From SAR324 cluster bacterium (lineage in GTDB: Bacteria; SAR324; NAC60-12), in NCBI GenBank assembly GCA_022448705.1, contig JAKUUF010000007.1, positions 1 through 24,375 on the forward strand: DNA of 24,375 nucleotides, given 5' to 3'. The notes below the pieces were generated by a model. That model saw only the letters and a list, made by a program, of their open reading frames with translations, ran no database searches and was not told the origin of the DNA. Shown piece by piece: positions 7,885 to 15,923 of this stretch. Within the stretch, counting starts at the first letter, position 1; every line of letters starts with the position of its first letter. The position numbers and the translations under genes were made by a program.

Positions 7885-8541
7885 ATGCCTGAACAAAACT
7901 CGGTATATTTTGCTGGTGATTTATTTAATCACAAAGATCTGACAGGAAATTTGCTTTTGGCAGAGGCCATAGAAAGAGAATCTTCCGGGCGCTATGTTTG
8001 TGTTCTGCCACAGCATCTGGAACAAAGCACAAGTCGATCCATTGATATCCGTAACAATGATCTGAGCAAAATTGTAAGTGCAGATTTGATCCTGGTTAAT
8101 TTTGATGGCACAGAGCTGGATTCAGGTACTGTGATTGAATTTTTGTTTGCAAAGGCTCTTGATGTTCCTGCAGTCATTCTGCGGTCAGATTTTCGATCAG
8201 CAGGTGACCAGGAGAGGGGTGACCCCTGGAACCTGATGTGTTCAGGATATCCCCGTACGGGAAAATTAACTCTAAATGCCATGGCCTGGTACCAGGAAGC
8301 GTGGGGAAAAGGTGGTGGTACGGCTGCTGTGCTAGAACGTTTTTATAGTAAATTGTCAAAAGCCATAATTACAGAATTTGACAATGTGTATAATGAACCT
8401 TCACTTATTGACAGCCAGCAGATGCTTCGCAACGTCTATGAATGGGGACTGCGTTTTCCCGGAAACGGGTTTTCGGACTTATTCACTGAACAGGAACTGA
8501 AAAGTCTGCTTGAGAAAAAACAAAAAAAGGCTCTGCTGTAA
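7885..8541 (+). CDS. Nucleoside 2-deoxyribosyltransferase-like protein
   Basis: Members of this family transfer 2-deoxyribose between bases, or hydrolyse nucleoside N-glycosidic bonds. The 218-residue protein has the family's N-terminal strand VYFAGDLFN (residues 7-15), the pre-catalytic VNFDGTELDSGT (Asp73, Asp79) and the expected nucleophile Glu85 in GTVIEFLFAKA, followed by PAVILRSDFR. Usual members are about 150-170 residues; this one has roughly 60 extra C-terminal residues rich in charged amino acids that I do not recognise. The ATG at 7885 follows AAGGGAA at a good distance; a TTG just before it is less likely. It sits between the HAD gene and gatB (18 bases) on the same strand. Function is by family resemblance only. 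Confidence 0.75.
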   Translation: MPEQNSVYFAGDLFNHKDLTGNLLLAEAIERESSGRYVCVLPQHLEQSTSRSIDIRNNDLSKIVSADLILVNFDGTELDSGTVIEFLFAKALDVPAVILRSDFRSAGDQERGDPWNLMCSGYPRTGKLTLNAMAWYQEAWGKGGGTAAVLERFYSKLSKAIITEFDNVYNEPSLIDSQQMLRNVYEWGLRFPGNGFSDLFTEQELKSLLEKKQKKALL

Positions 8542-8559
8542 CAAGATCATAAACATTTG

Positions 8560-9993
8560 ATGCAATTTGAGTCTGTAATAGGTTTAGAGATACATATACA
8601 GCTGGCTACTGAATCAAAAATTTTCTGCGGCTGTTCCACGGAATTTGGTAAACCTCCTAACACGAATACCTGCCCTGTATGCCTGGGTCTTCCAGGTGCG
8701 CTGCCTGTTCTAAACCGCCAGGTTCCTGAGCTTGCTGCAAAACTTGGACTGGCACTGAATTGTGAAATAAGACCTGACTCGCAGTTTGCCCGAAAAAATT
8801 ACTTCTATCCAGATCTGCCTAAAGCCTATCAGATCTCTCAATTCGATCGTCCCATCTGTGAAAACGGATGGCTGGATATACAGACAGAATCAAGGGGGAA
8901 AAGCCGGATCGGAATCACGCGCATTCACATGGAAGAAGACGCAGGCAAACTGGTGCATGAGGATGCAGGTACCGAAAGCATGGTTGATTTGAACCGTGCA
9001 GGCGTGCCTCTGCTGGAAATAGTCAGCGAACCTGACATCCGTTCCGCAGAGGAGGCCAAAGCATACATGGAAAAAATCCATGCAATTGCAACCACTATCG
9101 GTGTCTCTGACGGTGACATGGAAAAAGGACATTTACGCTGTGACGCAAATGTGTCTTTACGTCCTGAGGGACAAAAAGAATTTGGTACACGCACAGAAAC
9201 AAAAAATTTGAATTCTTTCCGTTTTGTTCAGCATGCAATTGATTATGAAATTGAAAGACAAAGCGAAGAAATCCTTGATGGTGTCACGATTGTGCAGGAA
9301 ACACGACTTTGGGACACTGACCGGAAAGTGACTTTCAGCATGCGCTCAAAAGAAGAAGCTGATGAATACCGGTATTTCCCGGACCCGGACTTGCCGCTGG
9401 CAAAACTTTCTCCGGAACTGATTGAAACCCTGAGGAAAAAACTCCCTGAACTTCCTGATGCAAAAAAACAGCGCTTTATGGAAGAATACGGATTAAACGA
9501 CTACGATGCTGGTGTACTCACAGCCAGTCAGGAACTATCTGAATATTTTGAGAAAGTTCTGGCTGATGGCGCTGTTCCCAAAATCGCCTGCAATTGGATA
9601 ACTGGCGACTTGACCCGTGTGATGAATGAATCCGGAAAAACTCTCATTGAAATTAATTTGTCTCCGGAGAATCTTGCTAATTTGACAATACTGATTGATC
9701 AAGGGGAAATCAGCAGCAAGATTGCAAAAACGGTTTTTGCAGAAATGCTTGATTCAGGGGAAACTCCGAATACGATTATTGAAGAAAAAGGCCTTAAGCA
9801 AATTACTGATGAGAAAGAGCTTGGCAGAATTGTGGAAGAATTGCTTGCTTCAAATCCGCAGCAAGTCAAACAGTATCGTGAGGGAAAAACAAAAGTAATC
9901 GGCTTCTTTGTGGGTCAGATGATGAAACAGACTCAGGGAAAAGGCGACCCGGCTGTAATTAACCGCTTACTGAAAGAGAAGCTGGATGGATAA
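8560..9993 (+). CDS. gatB: Aspartyl/glutamyl-tRNA(Asn/Gln) amidotransferase subunit B
   Basis: GatB binds misacylated Glu-tRNA(Gln) or Asp-tRNA(Asn) and, with GatA and GatC, amidates it. The 477-residue length is typical. The N-terminus has the family signature GLEIHIQLATESKIFCGC and the zinc-site cysteines Cys23, Cys25, Cys38 and Cys41 (CPVCLGLPG). It also has RIHMEEDAGKLVHE, DLNRAGVPLLEIVSEPDIRS, RCDANVSLRP and EYRYFPDPDLP. The C-terminal tRNA-binding YqeY-like tail ends with NPQQVKQYREGKTKVIGFFVGQMMKQTQGKGDPA. I start at the ATG at 8560, not the TTG just before it. gatA and gatC are not in the window. The end overlaps ccmC by 8 bases. Confidence 0.98.
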   Translation: MQFESVIGLEIHIQLATESKIFCGCSTEFGKPPNTNTCPVCLGLPGALPVLNRQVPELAAKLGLALNCEIRPDSQFARKNYFYPDLPKAYQISQFDRPICENGWLDIQTESRGKSRIGITRIHMEEDAGKLVHEDAGTESMVDLNRAGVPLLEIVSEPDIRSAEEAKAYMEKIHAIATTIGVSDGDMEKGHLRCDANVSLRPEGQKEFGTRTETKNLNSFRFVQHAIDYEIERQSEEILDGVTIVQETRLWDTDRKVTFSMRSKEEADEYRYFPDPDLPLAKLSPELIETLRKKLPELPDAKKQRFMEEYGLNDYDAGVLTASQELSEYFEKVLADGAVPKIACNWITGDLTRVMNESGKTLIEINLSPENLANLTILIDQGEISSKIAKTVFAEMLDSGETPNTIIEEKGLKQITDEKELGRIVEELLASNPQQVKQYREGKTKVIGFFVGQMMKQTQGKGDPAVINRLLKEKLDG

Positions 9994-10684
9994 AATGAAA
10001 AAAATCATCATGTTTCTTGAATGGGGATCAATTTTAGGACTGGCAGGCTGCGGTCTCTGGATTTTTCTTAAACTGCCTATTGAAACCAGTCAGGGTTTCC
10101 CGCAAAAAATTATGTACCTTCATGTTCCCACATTCATTGCAACATACCTGGCTTTCTTTGTAGTGTTCGCCTTCAGCATTGCCTACCTTTGGAAACGTGA
10201 CTTGATGTTTGACCAGATAGCAAAAGTATCAGCTGAAGTAGGTTTAATCTTTTGTGCTCTTCTACTGGTCACAGGTGCAATCTGGGGCAGACCAACCTGG
10301 GGTACTTACTGGGTTTGGGATGCAAGACTGACAACTACCCTCTTGCTTTTTCTAATATTCATGGGTTATTTTCTGCTGCGTATGTCTGTGAATGACAGAG
10401 ACAAAGAGGCACGATTGGCCTCGGTTCTGGGTATCATAGGATGTCTGGATATTCCCATTATTCACAAATCAGTTGAATGGTGGCGTACTCTGCACCAGCC
10501 TTCAACTCTGTTCAAGGTAGAATCAGGCAAGGCCAGTCCTTCAATTTCTCCGGAATTATTCACCCCTTTGATTGCTTCGACTATTGTGATGCTGCTGTTT
10601 TATCTTTATTTGCTGCTGCTGCGCTATCAAACTGAAATACGCCGGGAGCAGCTCAATCAGCTTCTTGCAGAAACACAGGTTTAA
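9986..10684 (+). CDS. ccmC: Heme exporter / heme-handling protein CcmC
   Basis: CcmC is an inner-membrane protein of cytochrome c maturation System I that loads heme onto CcmE. The 232-residue protein has about six hydrophobic segments and the tryptophan-rich heme-handling motif WGRPTWGTYWVWD (residues 100-112). The expected heme-ligand histidines lie in YLHVP and in TLHQP. It overlaps the end of gatB by 8 bases; a second ATG three codons later (9995) is equally good. ccmD follows at once. ccmA, ccmB, ccmF, ccmG and ccmH are not in the window. Confidence 0.95.
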   Translation: MDKMKKIIMFLEWGSILGLAGCGLWIFLKLPIETSQGFPQKIMYLHVPTFIATYLAFFVVFAFSIAYLWKRDLMFDQIAKVSAEVGLIFCALLLVTGAIWGRPTWGTYWVWDARLTTTLLLFLIFMGYFLLRMSVNDRDKEARLASVLGIIGCLDIPIIHKSVEWWRTLHQPSTLFKVESGKASPSISPELFTPLIASTIVMLLFYLYLLLLRYQTEIRREQLNQLLAETQV

Positions 10685-10685
10685 A

Positions 10686-10871
10686 ATGCTTATTGGTGTT
10701 GAATACGTTGTTGCTGCCTATGGAATCTGGGTTTGTACATTTGCAGTTTATATTTTGATGACCAAACGCCGGATGAGAATTGCAGGCCAGACAGTTGAGG
10801 CAATAAAGCAAAGAGTTTCTGAATCATCAGACAATCCTGATAAAACGGTGAGCATTGAAAACCAGGACTAA
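10686..10871 (+). CDS. ccmD: Heme exporter protein CcmD
   Basis: CcmD is a small single-span membrane protein that helps release heme-loaded CcmE from the CcmABC complex. This 61-residue protein has the family pattern of an aromatic-rich start (EYVVAAYGIWVCTFAVYIL), one transmembrane segment, then a basic stretch (TKRRMRIAG) and a polar tail. The ATG at 10686 lies one base after the ccmC stop; the frame is open seven codons further upstream inside ccmC, but the later start fits the family better. Position between ccmC and ccmE is the main support, since CcmD sequences are poorly conserved. Confidence 0.85.
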   Translation: MLIGVEYVVAAYGIWVCTFAVYILMTKRRMRIAGQTVEAIKQRVSESSDNPDKTVSIENQD

Positions 10872-11292
10872 GTTTGTAATAGGAGGAGCAGTAATACTGG
10901 CAGTAATTGTCGCCTTATCATTGCAGGAACTGCAGAAAATGACGGTTTTCTTTTATACTCCGGCTGAAGTTCTTGCAAGCCCGGCGGAATTTGAAGATAA
11001 AACCATCCGCATCGGTGCTCTTGTGCAGCAGGGAAGTGTGGATTGGAACGCGCAGGCTATTCAGCTTTCATTCAAGATCACTGAGGACGGGGAAAAATCC
11101 ATTCCTGTGTATTACGCAGGAGTTAAACCTGACCTTTTCCGTGAAGGCCAAGGAGTTGTCGTAGAAGGAAAAATGAACGGACCGCGTTTTGAAGCCAGTC
11201 AATTGCTGGTCAAGCATAGTGAAGAGTACACCGTTGAAACTGAACACAAAAAATCAAAAGAAGAATACTATAAATCAATTCTGTCACAATAA
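10855..11292 (+). CDS. ccmE: Cytochrome c-type biogenesis heme chaperone CcmE
   Basis: CcmE holds heme covalently in the periplasm and delivers it to apocytochrome c. The 145-residue protein has an N-terminal membrane anchor (about residues 7-24), then the OB-fold. The heme-binding His121 is followed by Tyr125 in LVKHSEEY, matching the HxxxY form. The prolines usual after the tyrosine are replaced by TVE. The start is a TTG inside the end of ccmD, giving a 17-base overlap; there is no nearer ATG that keeps the membrane anchor. A weak GGTGA may serve as the ribosome site. The overlap suggests coupled translation with ccmD. Confidence 0.93.
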   Translation: MKTRTKFVIGGAVILAVIVALSLQELQKMTVFFYTPAEVLASPAEFEDKTIRIGALVQQGSVDWNAQAIQLSFKITEDGEKSIPVYYAGVKPDLFREGQGVVVEGKMNGPRFEASQLLVKHSEEYTVETEHKKSKEEYYKSILSQ

Positions 11293-11379
11293 ATCTGCAG
11301 TTAGCAGAAATTAAATCGGCAGTCACAGATTCCTGAACTCTGTTTCCTGAAAACATTCATTCTGTACCCCCTGCAAATT

Positions 11380-13608
11380 ATGTCGTCACGACTCCAGGAA
11401 ATACGAAATCATTATAAACAAATAATTGCAACTGATCCTCACATCCGAAACAGGATGCTGGCAGTGGTTGTTCTGTTGCTGCTGCTGATAGTGCTGGTAT
11501 TGTTCAGCATGCAAAAGGGATTTTCTGTATTGGAGCATTCAGGATCTCAGTTGATGGTTTTTGTAGCAATCAACGTGAATATTGTTCTGCTGGCAATAGT
11601 ATTCTATTTGATTGCACGAAATCTCCTCAAACTATCTTATGAACGGAGAAGGCATGTCCTGGGGGTCAATCTTAAAACCAAGCTTATCACTTCCTTCATT
11701 ATACTCTCTCTGCCCGCCATGGGGTTTCATCTGTTTGCGAGTTACTTCATTGCAACAAATCTGGAATCATGGCTCAAAGGACAGCAGGAATCAGTAATTC
11801 AAAGCGCACAAAACGTTTCTGACGCATATCACCAAAATCTACGCAAAACCATGGAGCTTCAGCATTTGATCTGGGCGAATTATATAATTGAGAGCAAGGG
11901 GGAATTCAGTGCAATAAAACCTCTGAAGAACGTTGAAGCCAATGTATCGATTTATTCTGAGGATCAGGAACTGCTGGATCAGTGGATGCAAAACGAGATT
12001 TCACAGACTTACTGGACTGCCCCCTCTTTAAATGAGTGGTATCAAATAAAATCCAACAAACAAATCTGGTTTACTAAAGAACTGGAAGACCGCATCATTT
12101 ACCGTCACATCACTCCGGTGTCCTATGAAAACAAACAGTTATTCCTGGAAATTTTTTATCCTGCCTCTCCGTATTCTTCAAATGCGATAAGCGAAATAAT
12201 TTCCCAGGGTCACAATACCCGGTTTTTGACAGAATCAGAAGATTTGGTGCGCGGATATTATTTAATCATTTTTCTGCTGATGACCCTGTTTATTATTTTC
12301 GTGGCCACATGGCTGGCATTTTACCTGGCACGAGGATTTGTACAGCCTATTGAAGATCTGGCGCTCGCCACACAAAGAGTATCCGAAGGTGAACTGGGAT
12401 TTCAGGTGAAACTTCAGGGACCTTTAGACAAGGACTTTGCACTGCTGATGAAGTCTTTCAATTCAATGAGCCGTGACCTGCTTGAACACCAGATTGCACT
12501 TAACAAAACAACCAGCAATCTGCAGGATAGTCACAGGACACTTGAAAGCCAGATTCGCTTTGTGGAGCTTGTTCTGGAAAATATCACAACTGGTGTAATG
12601 TCACTGGATGTTGAAGGTCACATTGAAATACTGAATCACTCTGCAAAACAAATGCTTCAACTCAAACCCGGTGTTGATACAGGCAGGCACTATCGTGATG
12701 TTCTGGAGGAGGAGTCTCTACAACAATTTGAAGAAATGGTTGAACAAATTAAAGCAGATAAGGAACGATCCATTTCGCAAAACCTGATTGTTCACAAAAA
12801 AGATGGTCCAGTTGAAGTCTCCGCAACTCTTCTTGTTCTTCAAAACAGTGAGGGCCAATCGGCAGGCATGGTTTGCGTTTACAACAATATTACAGAAATC
12901 CAGCGTCTTCAGCGCGCCAGGGCATGGCGGGAAGTAGCACGTCGCATTGCACATGAAATAAAAAATCCGCTTACTCCTATTCAACTTTCGGCTGAACGCA
13001 TTAACCGTAAATATGCGGGGGAAGTTTCAGATGATGTGGCACTGCATCAGTCAACGCAGACAATAATCAACGAGGTGCAGCATCTTAAGAGGATGGTAAG
13101 CGAGTTTTCAAATTTTGCAAAAATTCCAGAGTCCAATCCCCAAATCAGTGATCTTAACCAGATAATTATGAACGCCCTCCATCTGTTTCATGAAAACTTG
13201 CCCGCCAGAATTTCACTGACCACAGATCTTAGCAAGTCTCTTCCCCAATTACCTCTGGACAGCGAACAGATTCGCAGAGTGATCATAAATCTGGTGGACA
13301 ATTCCATCAGTTCAATAGAAAAAAAAGGGACACTTTCACGCATTTTCAACCAGGGCAAAATAATTATTAGAACCAGACATGTTCCTGATTTAAACATCAT
13401 CTGCATGGATGTAGAAGATAACGGAACCGGTATCGCTCCGGAAATATCAGATCAGCTGTTTGAACCATATACCACCACAAAAGAACATGGAACCGGTCTT
13501 GGCCTGACCATTGTCAGTCAAACCATTTCTGATCATAATGGTTTTACACGTTTCCGGAATCTCGAAACAGGGGGTGTCTGTTTCACTATTGAACTGCCTG
13601 TAAACTGA
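11380..13608 (+). CDS. NtrY-like membrane sensor histidine kinase (HAMP, PAS, HisKA, HATPase)
   Basis: The 742-residue protein has an NtrY-type plan. Transmembrane segments lie near residues 27-45, 55-77 and 101-121, with a periplasmic part of about 165 residues and a fourth segment near 290-312. A HAMP domain follows (about 312-365), then a PAS domain (about 395-500). The dimerisation helix carries the phospho-accepting His525 in RRIAHEIKNPLTPIQLSAERI. The ATPase domain has an N box NLVDNSISSIE, G1 DNGTGIAP, an F box FEPYTTTKEHG and G2 GTGLGLTI. NtrY kinases sense nitrogen or redox state in known species. The usual NtrX regulator is not next to it; the gene is followed by a YjbQ-family gene after 16 bases, so its partner must be elsewhere. 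Confidence 0.92.
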   Translation: MSSRLQEIRNHYKQIIATDPHIRNRMLAVVVLLLLLIVLVLFSMQKGFSVLEHSGSQLMVFVAINVNIVLLAIVFYLIARNLLKLSYERRRHVLGVNLKTKLITSFIILSLPAMGFHLFASYFIATNLESWLKGQQESVIQSAQNVSDAYHQNLRKTMELQHLIWANYIIESKGEFSAIKPLKNVEANVSIYSEDQELLDQWMQNEISQTYWTAPSLNEWYQIKSNKQIWFTKELEDRIIYRHITPVSYENKQLFLEIFYPASPYSSNAISEIISQGHNTRFLTESEDLVRGYYLIIFLLMTLFIIFVATWLAFYLARGFVQPIEDLALATQRVSEGELGFQVKLQGPLDKDFALLMKSFNSMSRDLLEHQIALNKTTSNLQDSHRTLESQIRFVELVLENITTGVMSLDVEGHIEILNHSAKQMLQLKPGVDTGRHYRDVLEEESLQQFEEMVEQIKADKERSISQNLIVHKKDGPVEVSATLLVLQNSEGQSAGMVCVYNNITEIQRLQRARAWREVARRIAHEIKNPLTPIQLSAERINRKYAGEVSDDVALHQSTQTIINEVQHLKRMVSEFSNFAKIPESNPQISDLNQIIMNALHLFHENLPARISLTTDLSKSLPQLPLDSEQIRRVIINLVDNSISSIEKKGTLSRIFNQGKIIIRTRHVPDLNIICMDVEDNGTGIAPEISDQLFEPYTTTKEHGTGLGLTIVSQTISDHNGFTRFRNLETGGVCFTIELPVN

Positions 13609-13624
13609 AATCTGTTTTCAGCTA

Positions 13625-14044
13625 ATGAAAAATTACCAGCAGGTTCTGCATATACAAACAACAGGCAAAGGTCTTCGGGAAATTACCAGGGAGGTACGTG
13701 ATGTGGTACGTGATTCAAAAATAACCTCAGGACTTTGTAACCTTTTTGTCAGGCACACATCGGCAAGTCTAATCATCCAGGAAAACGCCGATCCTGATGT
13801 TCAGCGTGATCTGGAATATTTTTTAGGAAAGCTGGTTCCAGAAACCGATTTAGGTTATACTCACACAGTTGAGGGTCCGGATGATATGCCGTCACATATT
13901 CGAAGCGTGTTGACAAATACTTCTGAGCAGATTCCTCTTTCCGGAGGTGAAATGCTTTTGGGCACATGGCAGGGAATTTTTCTCTGGGAGCACCGCACAC
14001 GAGGTCATTCAAGGAATGTGGTTGTGAATATTTCCGGAGACTGA
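13625..14044 (+). CDS. YjbQ / UPF0047 family protein
   Basis: The 139-residue protein belongs to the YjbQ (UPF0047) family, small trimeric proteins; some members show a weak thiamine-phosphate synthase activity in vitro, and the real role is unclear. Family stretches are HTSASLIIQENADPDVQRDLE (His44, Glu53), HTVEGPDDMPSHIRS (His80, His91) and LLGTWQGIFLWEHR. The histidines likely bind a metal. It starts 16 bases after the kinase gene and may share its transcript. No signal peptide is seen. Naming it a thiamine enzyme would go beyond the evidence. Confidence 0.9.
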   Translation: MKNYQQVLHIQTTGKGLREITREVRDVVRDSKITSGLCNLFVRHTSASLIIQENADPDVQRDLEYFLGKLVPETDLGYTHTVEGPDDMPSHIRSVLTNTSEQIPLSGGEMLLGTWQGIFLWEHRTRGHSRNVVVNISGD

Positions 14045-14233
14045 ATTATGCACTTCAGTTTTTTTGGAGTTTAGTCCAACGATATGAAAACAATAATATG
14101 TTATTTTATACTTTAGATTTTTTACCTTTCGTTGTGAGCGCAGCCAAAAGCATGGTCAAAATTCATCAGGTGTATATTTAAATGTAGCCTTTATCAAAAC
14201 CCTCTCCCAACAATAGACAAACAAAACCAACTC

Positions 14234-15913
14234 ATGCAAACAAAATATATCTTTATCACAGGTGGTGTGGTTTCAGGACTTGGCAAAGGAATTGCGGCGG
14301 CTTCGATTGGTGCTTTGCTGGAATCAAGGGGGCTGACAGTCAGCCTGATGAAGCTTGATCCATACATCAATGTTGATGCCGGCACCATGAATCCATTCCA
14401 GCATGGCGAGGTTTTTGTCACCGTGGACGGCGCGGAAACAGATCTGGATCTGGGACATTATGAGCGCTACACAAATGCAGTGCTGACACGCAGGCATAAC
14501 CGCACAACCGGTCAGATATATGACACAGTTATTCGAAAGGAGCGTGCCGGTGATTATCTGGGTGCGACTGTGCAGGTGGTACCGCATGTGATTGATGAAA
14601 TCAAAAATACCATTACAGAAGCTTCCAGAATTTTTGACAAAGAAACAAAAACATTTACCGCTCCCAACGCCGACATTTGTATCGTGGAAATCGGCGGAAC
14701 TGTGGGAGACATCGAGTCACTTCCTTTTCTGGAAGCTATTCGACAGTTCAGGCACGATCATGGAAAAGAACACACATTGTTTGTTCACCTGACCCTGATT
14801 GTACAGACTGCCGAAATGAAAACCAAGCCTACCCAGCATAGTGTTGGCAAACTCAGGGAAATCGGTATACAGCCTGATATTCTCATCTGCCGTACTCCTG
14901 AAATGCTTTCGGAAAAAGTACGAAGCAAAATTTCTCTATTCACTAATGTTCCTGAAGACTCTGTTGTGAACGGTCTTGATGTGGAATCAGTGTATGAAGT
15001 ACCCCTGATGTTTCACCAGCAGAATCTGGACAACATCATCATGACTTATCTGCAGATGTGGACAGGAAGCCCAAAACTGCAGCCTTGGATTGATTTGATT
15101 GAAAAATATAAAAACCCTCAAGACGAGGTAGACATCGCCTTTATTGGTAAATATGTCGCGCATCTTGACTCATATGAAAGCCTTAAGGAAGCACTGCTTC
15201 ATGGGGGTATTGCAAACCGACTGAAAGTAAAGCTGCATTACATTGATTCAGAATTCTTAACCCCTGAAAATGCCTTTGAACAGCTGGAAAAAATGGACGG
15301 TGTGCTGGTTGCTCCCGGATTCGGGGAACGTGGCATGGAAGGAAAAATTACTGCCATAAAGATTGCCCGCACAGGCAATATTCCCTTCTTCGGAATTTGT
15401 CTTGGCATGCAGATGGCGATAGTTGAATTTGCCCGCAATGTTGTAGGCATTGCAGGAGCAAATTCAGGAGAATCCAGACCTGATCACGCGGAAAATGTGA
15501 TCGATTTGATGCCTGAACAGGAGGGACATCTGGAAACAGGTGGTACCATGCGCCTAGGGAGCCAGATTACAGTCCTTAAAAAAGGATCAAGAATTGCCAG
15601 GATGTATAATAAAACTACCATTTCAGAACGCCATCGACACCGATATGAGGTAATGAATGAATTTGTTCCCAGGCTTGAAGAGGCAGGATTGAAAATTTCC
15701 GGACGTCATCCTGAAAGGAATTTAGTAGAGACGATTGAGCTTCCTGAACATCCCTGGTTTATCGGCTGTCAATTTCATCCTGAACTGCAATCAAAGCCCC
15801 TTAAACCACATCCAATGTTTTCTTCATTTATCAAAGCAGCATATGCTAACCGGCAGTCACGCCTGGGCCTCGTTCCAACTTCAGCGAAAAAAGCAAAAGC
15901 CTCTGTTGCATAG
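14234..15913 (+). CDS. pyrG: CTP synthase (glutamine-hydrolysing)
   Basis: PyrG makes CTP from UTP, ATP and glutamine. The 559-residue length is typical or slightly long. The N-terminal synthetase domain has the P-loop-like TGGVVSGLGKGIAAAS, the stretch LDPYINVDAGTMNPFQHGEVFV and IVEIGGTVGDIES. The C-terminal class I glutaminase domain has the catalytic Cys389 in GICLGMQMA and His515/Glu517 in CQFHPELQSKP. A 189-base gap with no clear ribosome site lies upstream. The LptA-like gene starts 10 bases after the stop, probably on the same transcript. In many proteobacteria pyrG lies near KDO and lipopolysaccharide genes, which fits the neighbour. Confidence 0.98.
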   Translation: MQTKYIFITGGVVSGLGKGIAAASIGALLESRGLTVSLMKLDPYINVDAGTMNPFQHGEVFVTVDGAETDLDLGHYERYTNAVLTRRHNRTTGQIYDTVIRKERAGDYLGATVQVVPHVIDEIKNTITEASRIFDKETKTFTAPNADICIVEIGGTVGDIESLPFLEAIRQFRHDHGKEHTLFVHLTLIVQTAEMKTKPTQHSVGKLREIGIQPDILICRTPEMLSEKVRSKISLFTNVPEDSVVNGLDVESVYEVPLMFHQQNLDNIIMTYLQMWTGSPKLQPWIDLIEKYKNPQDEVDIAFIGKYVAHLDSYESLKEALLHGGIANRLKVKLHYIDSEFLTPENAFEQLEKMDGVLVAPGFGERGMEGKITAIKIARTGNIPFFGICLGMQMAIVEFARNVVGIAGANSGESRPDHAENVIDLMPEQEGHLETGGTMRLGSQITVLKKGSRIARMYNKTTISERHRHRYEVMNEFVPRLEEAGLKISGRHPERNLVETIELPEHPWFIGCQFHPELQSKPLKPHPMFSSFIKAAYANRQSRLGLVPTSAKKAKASVA

Positions 15914-15923
15914 GCAAAAAAAC

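Noticed and set aside
15735..15923. Longer N-terminus for the LptA-like protein within pyrG
   Set aside because: The extension overlaps the conserved end of pyrG, and the later ATG gives a proper signal peptide.
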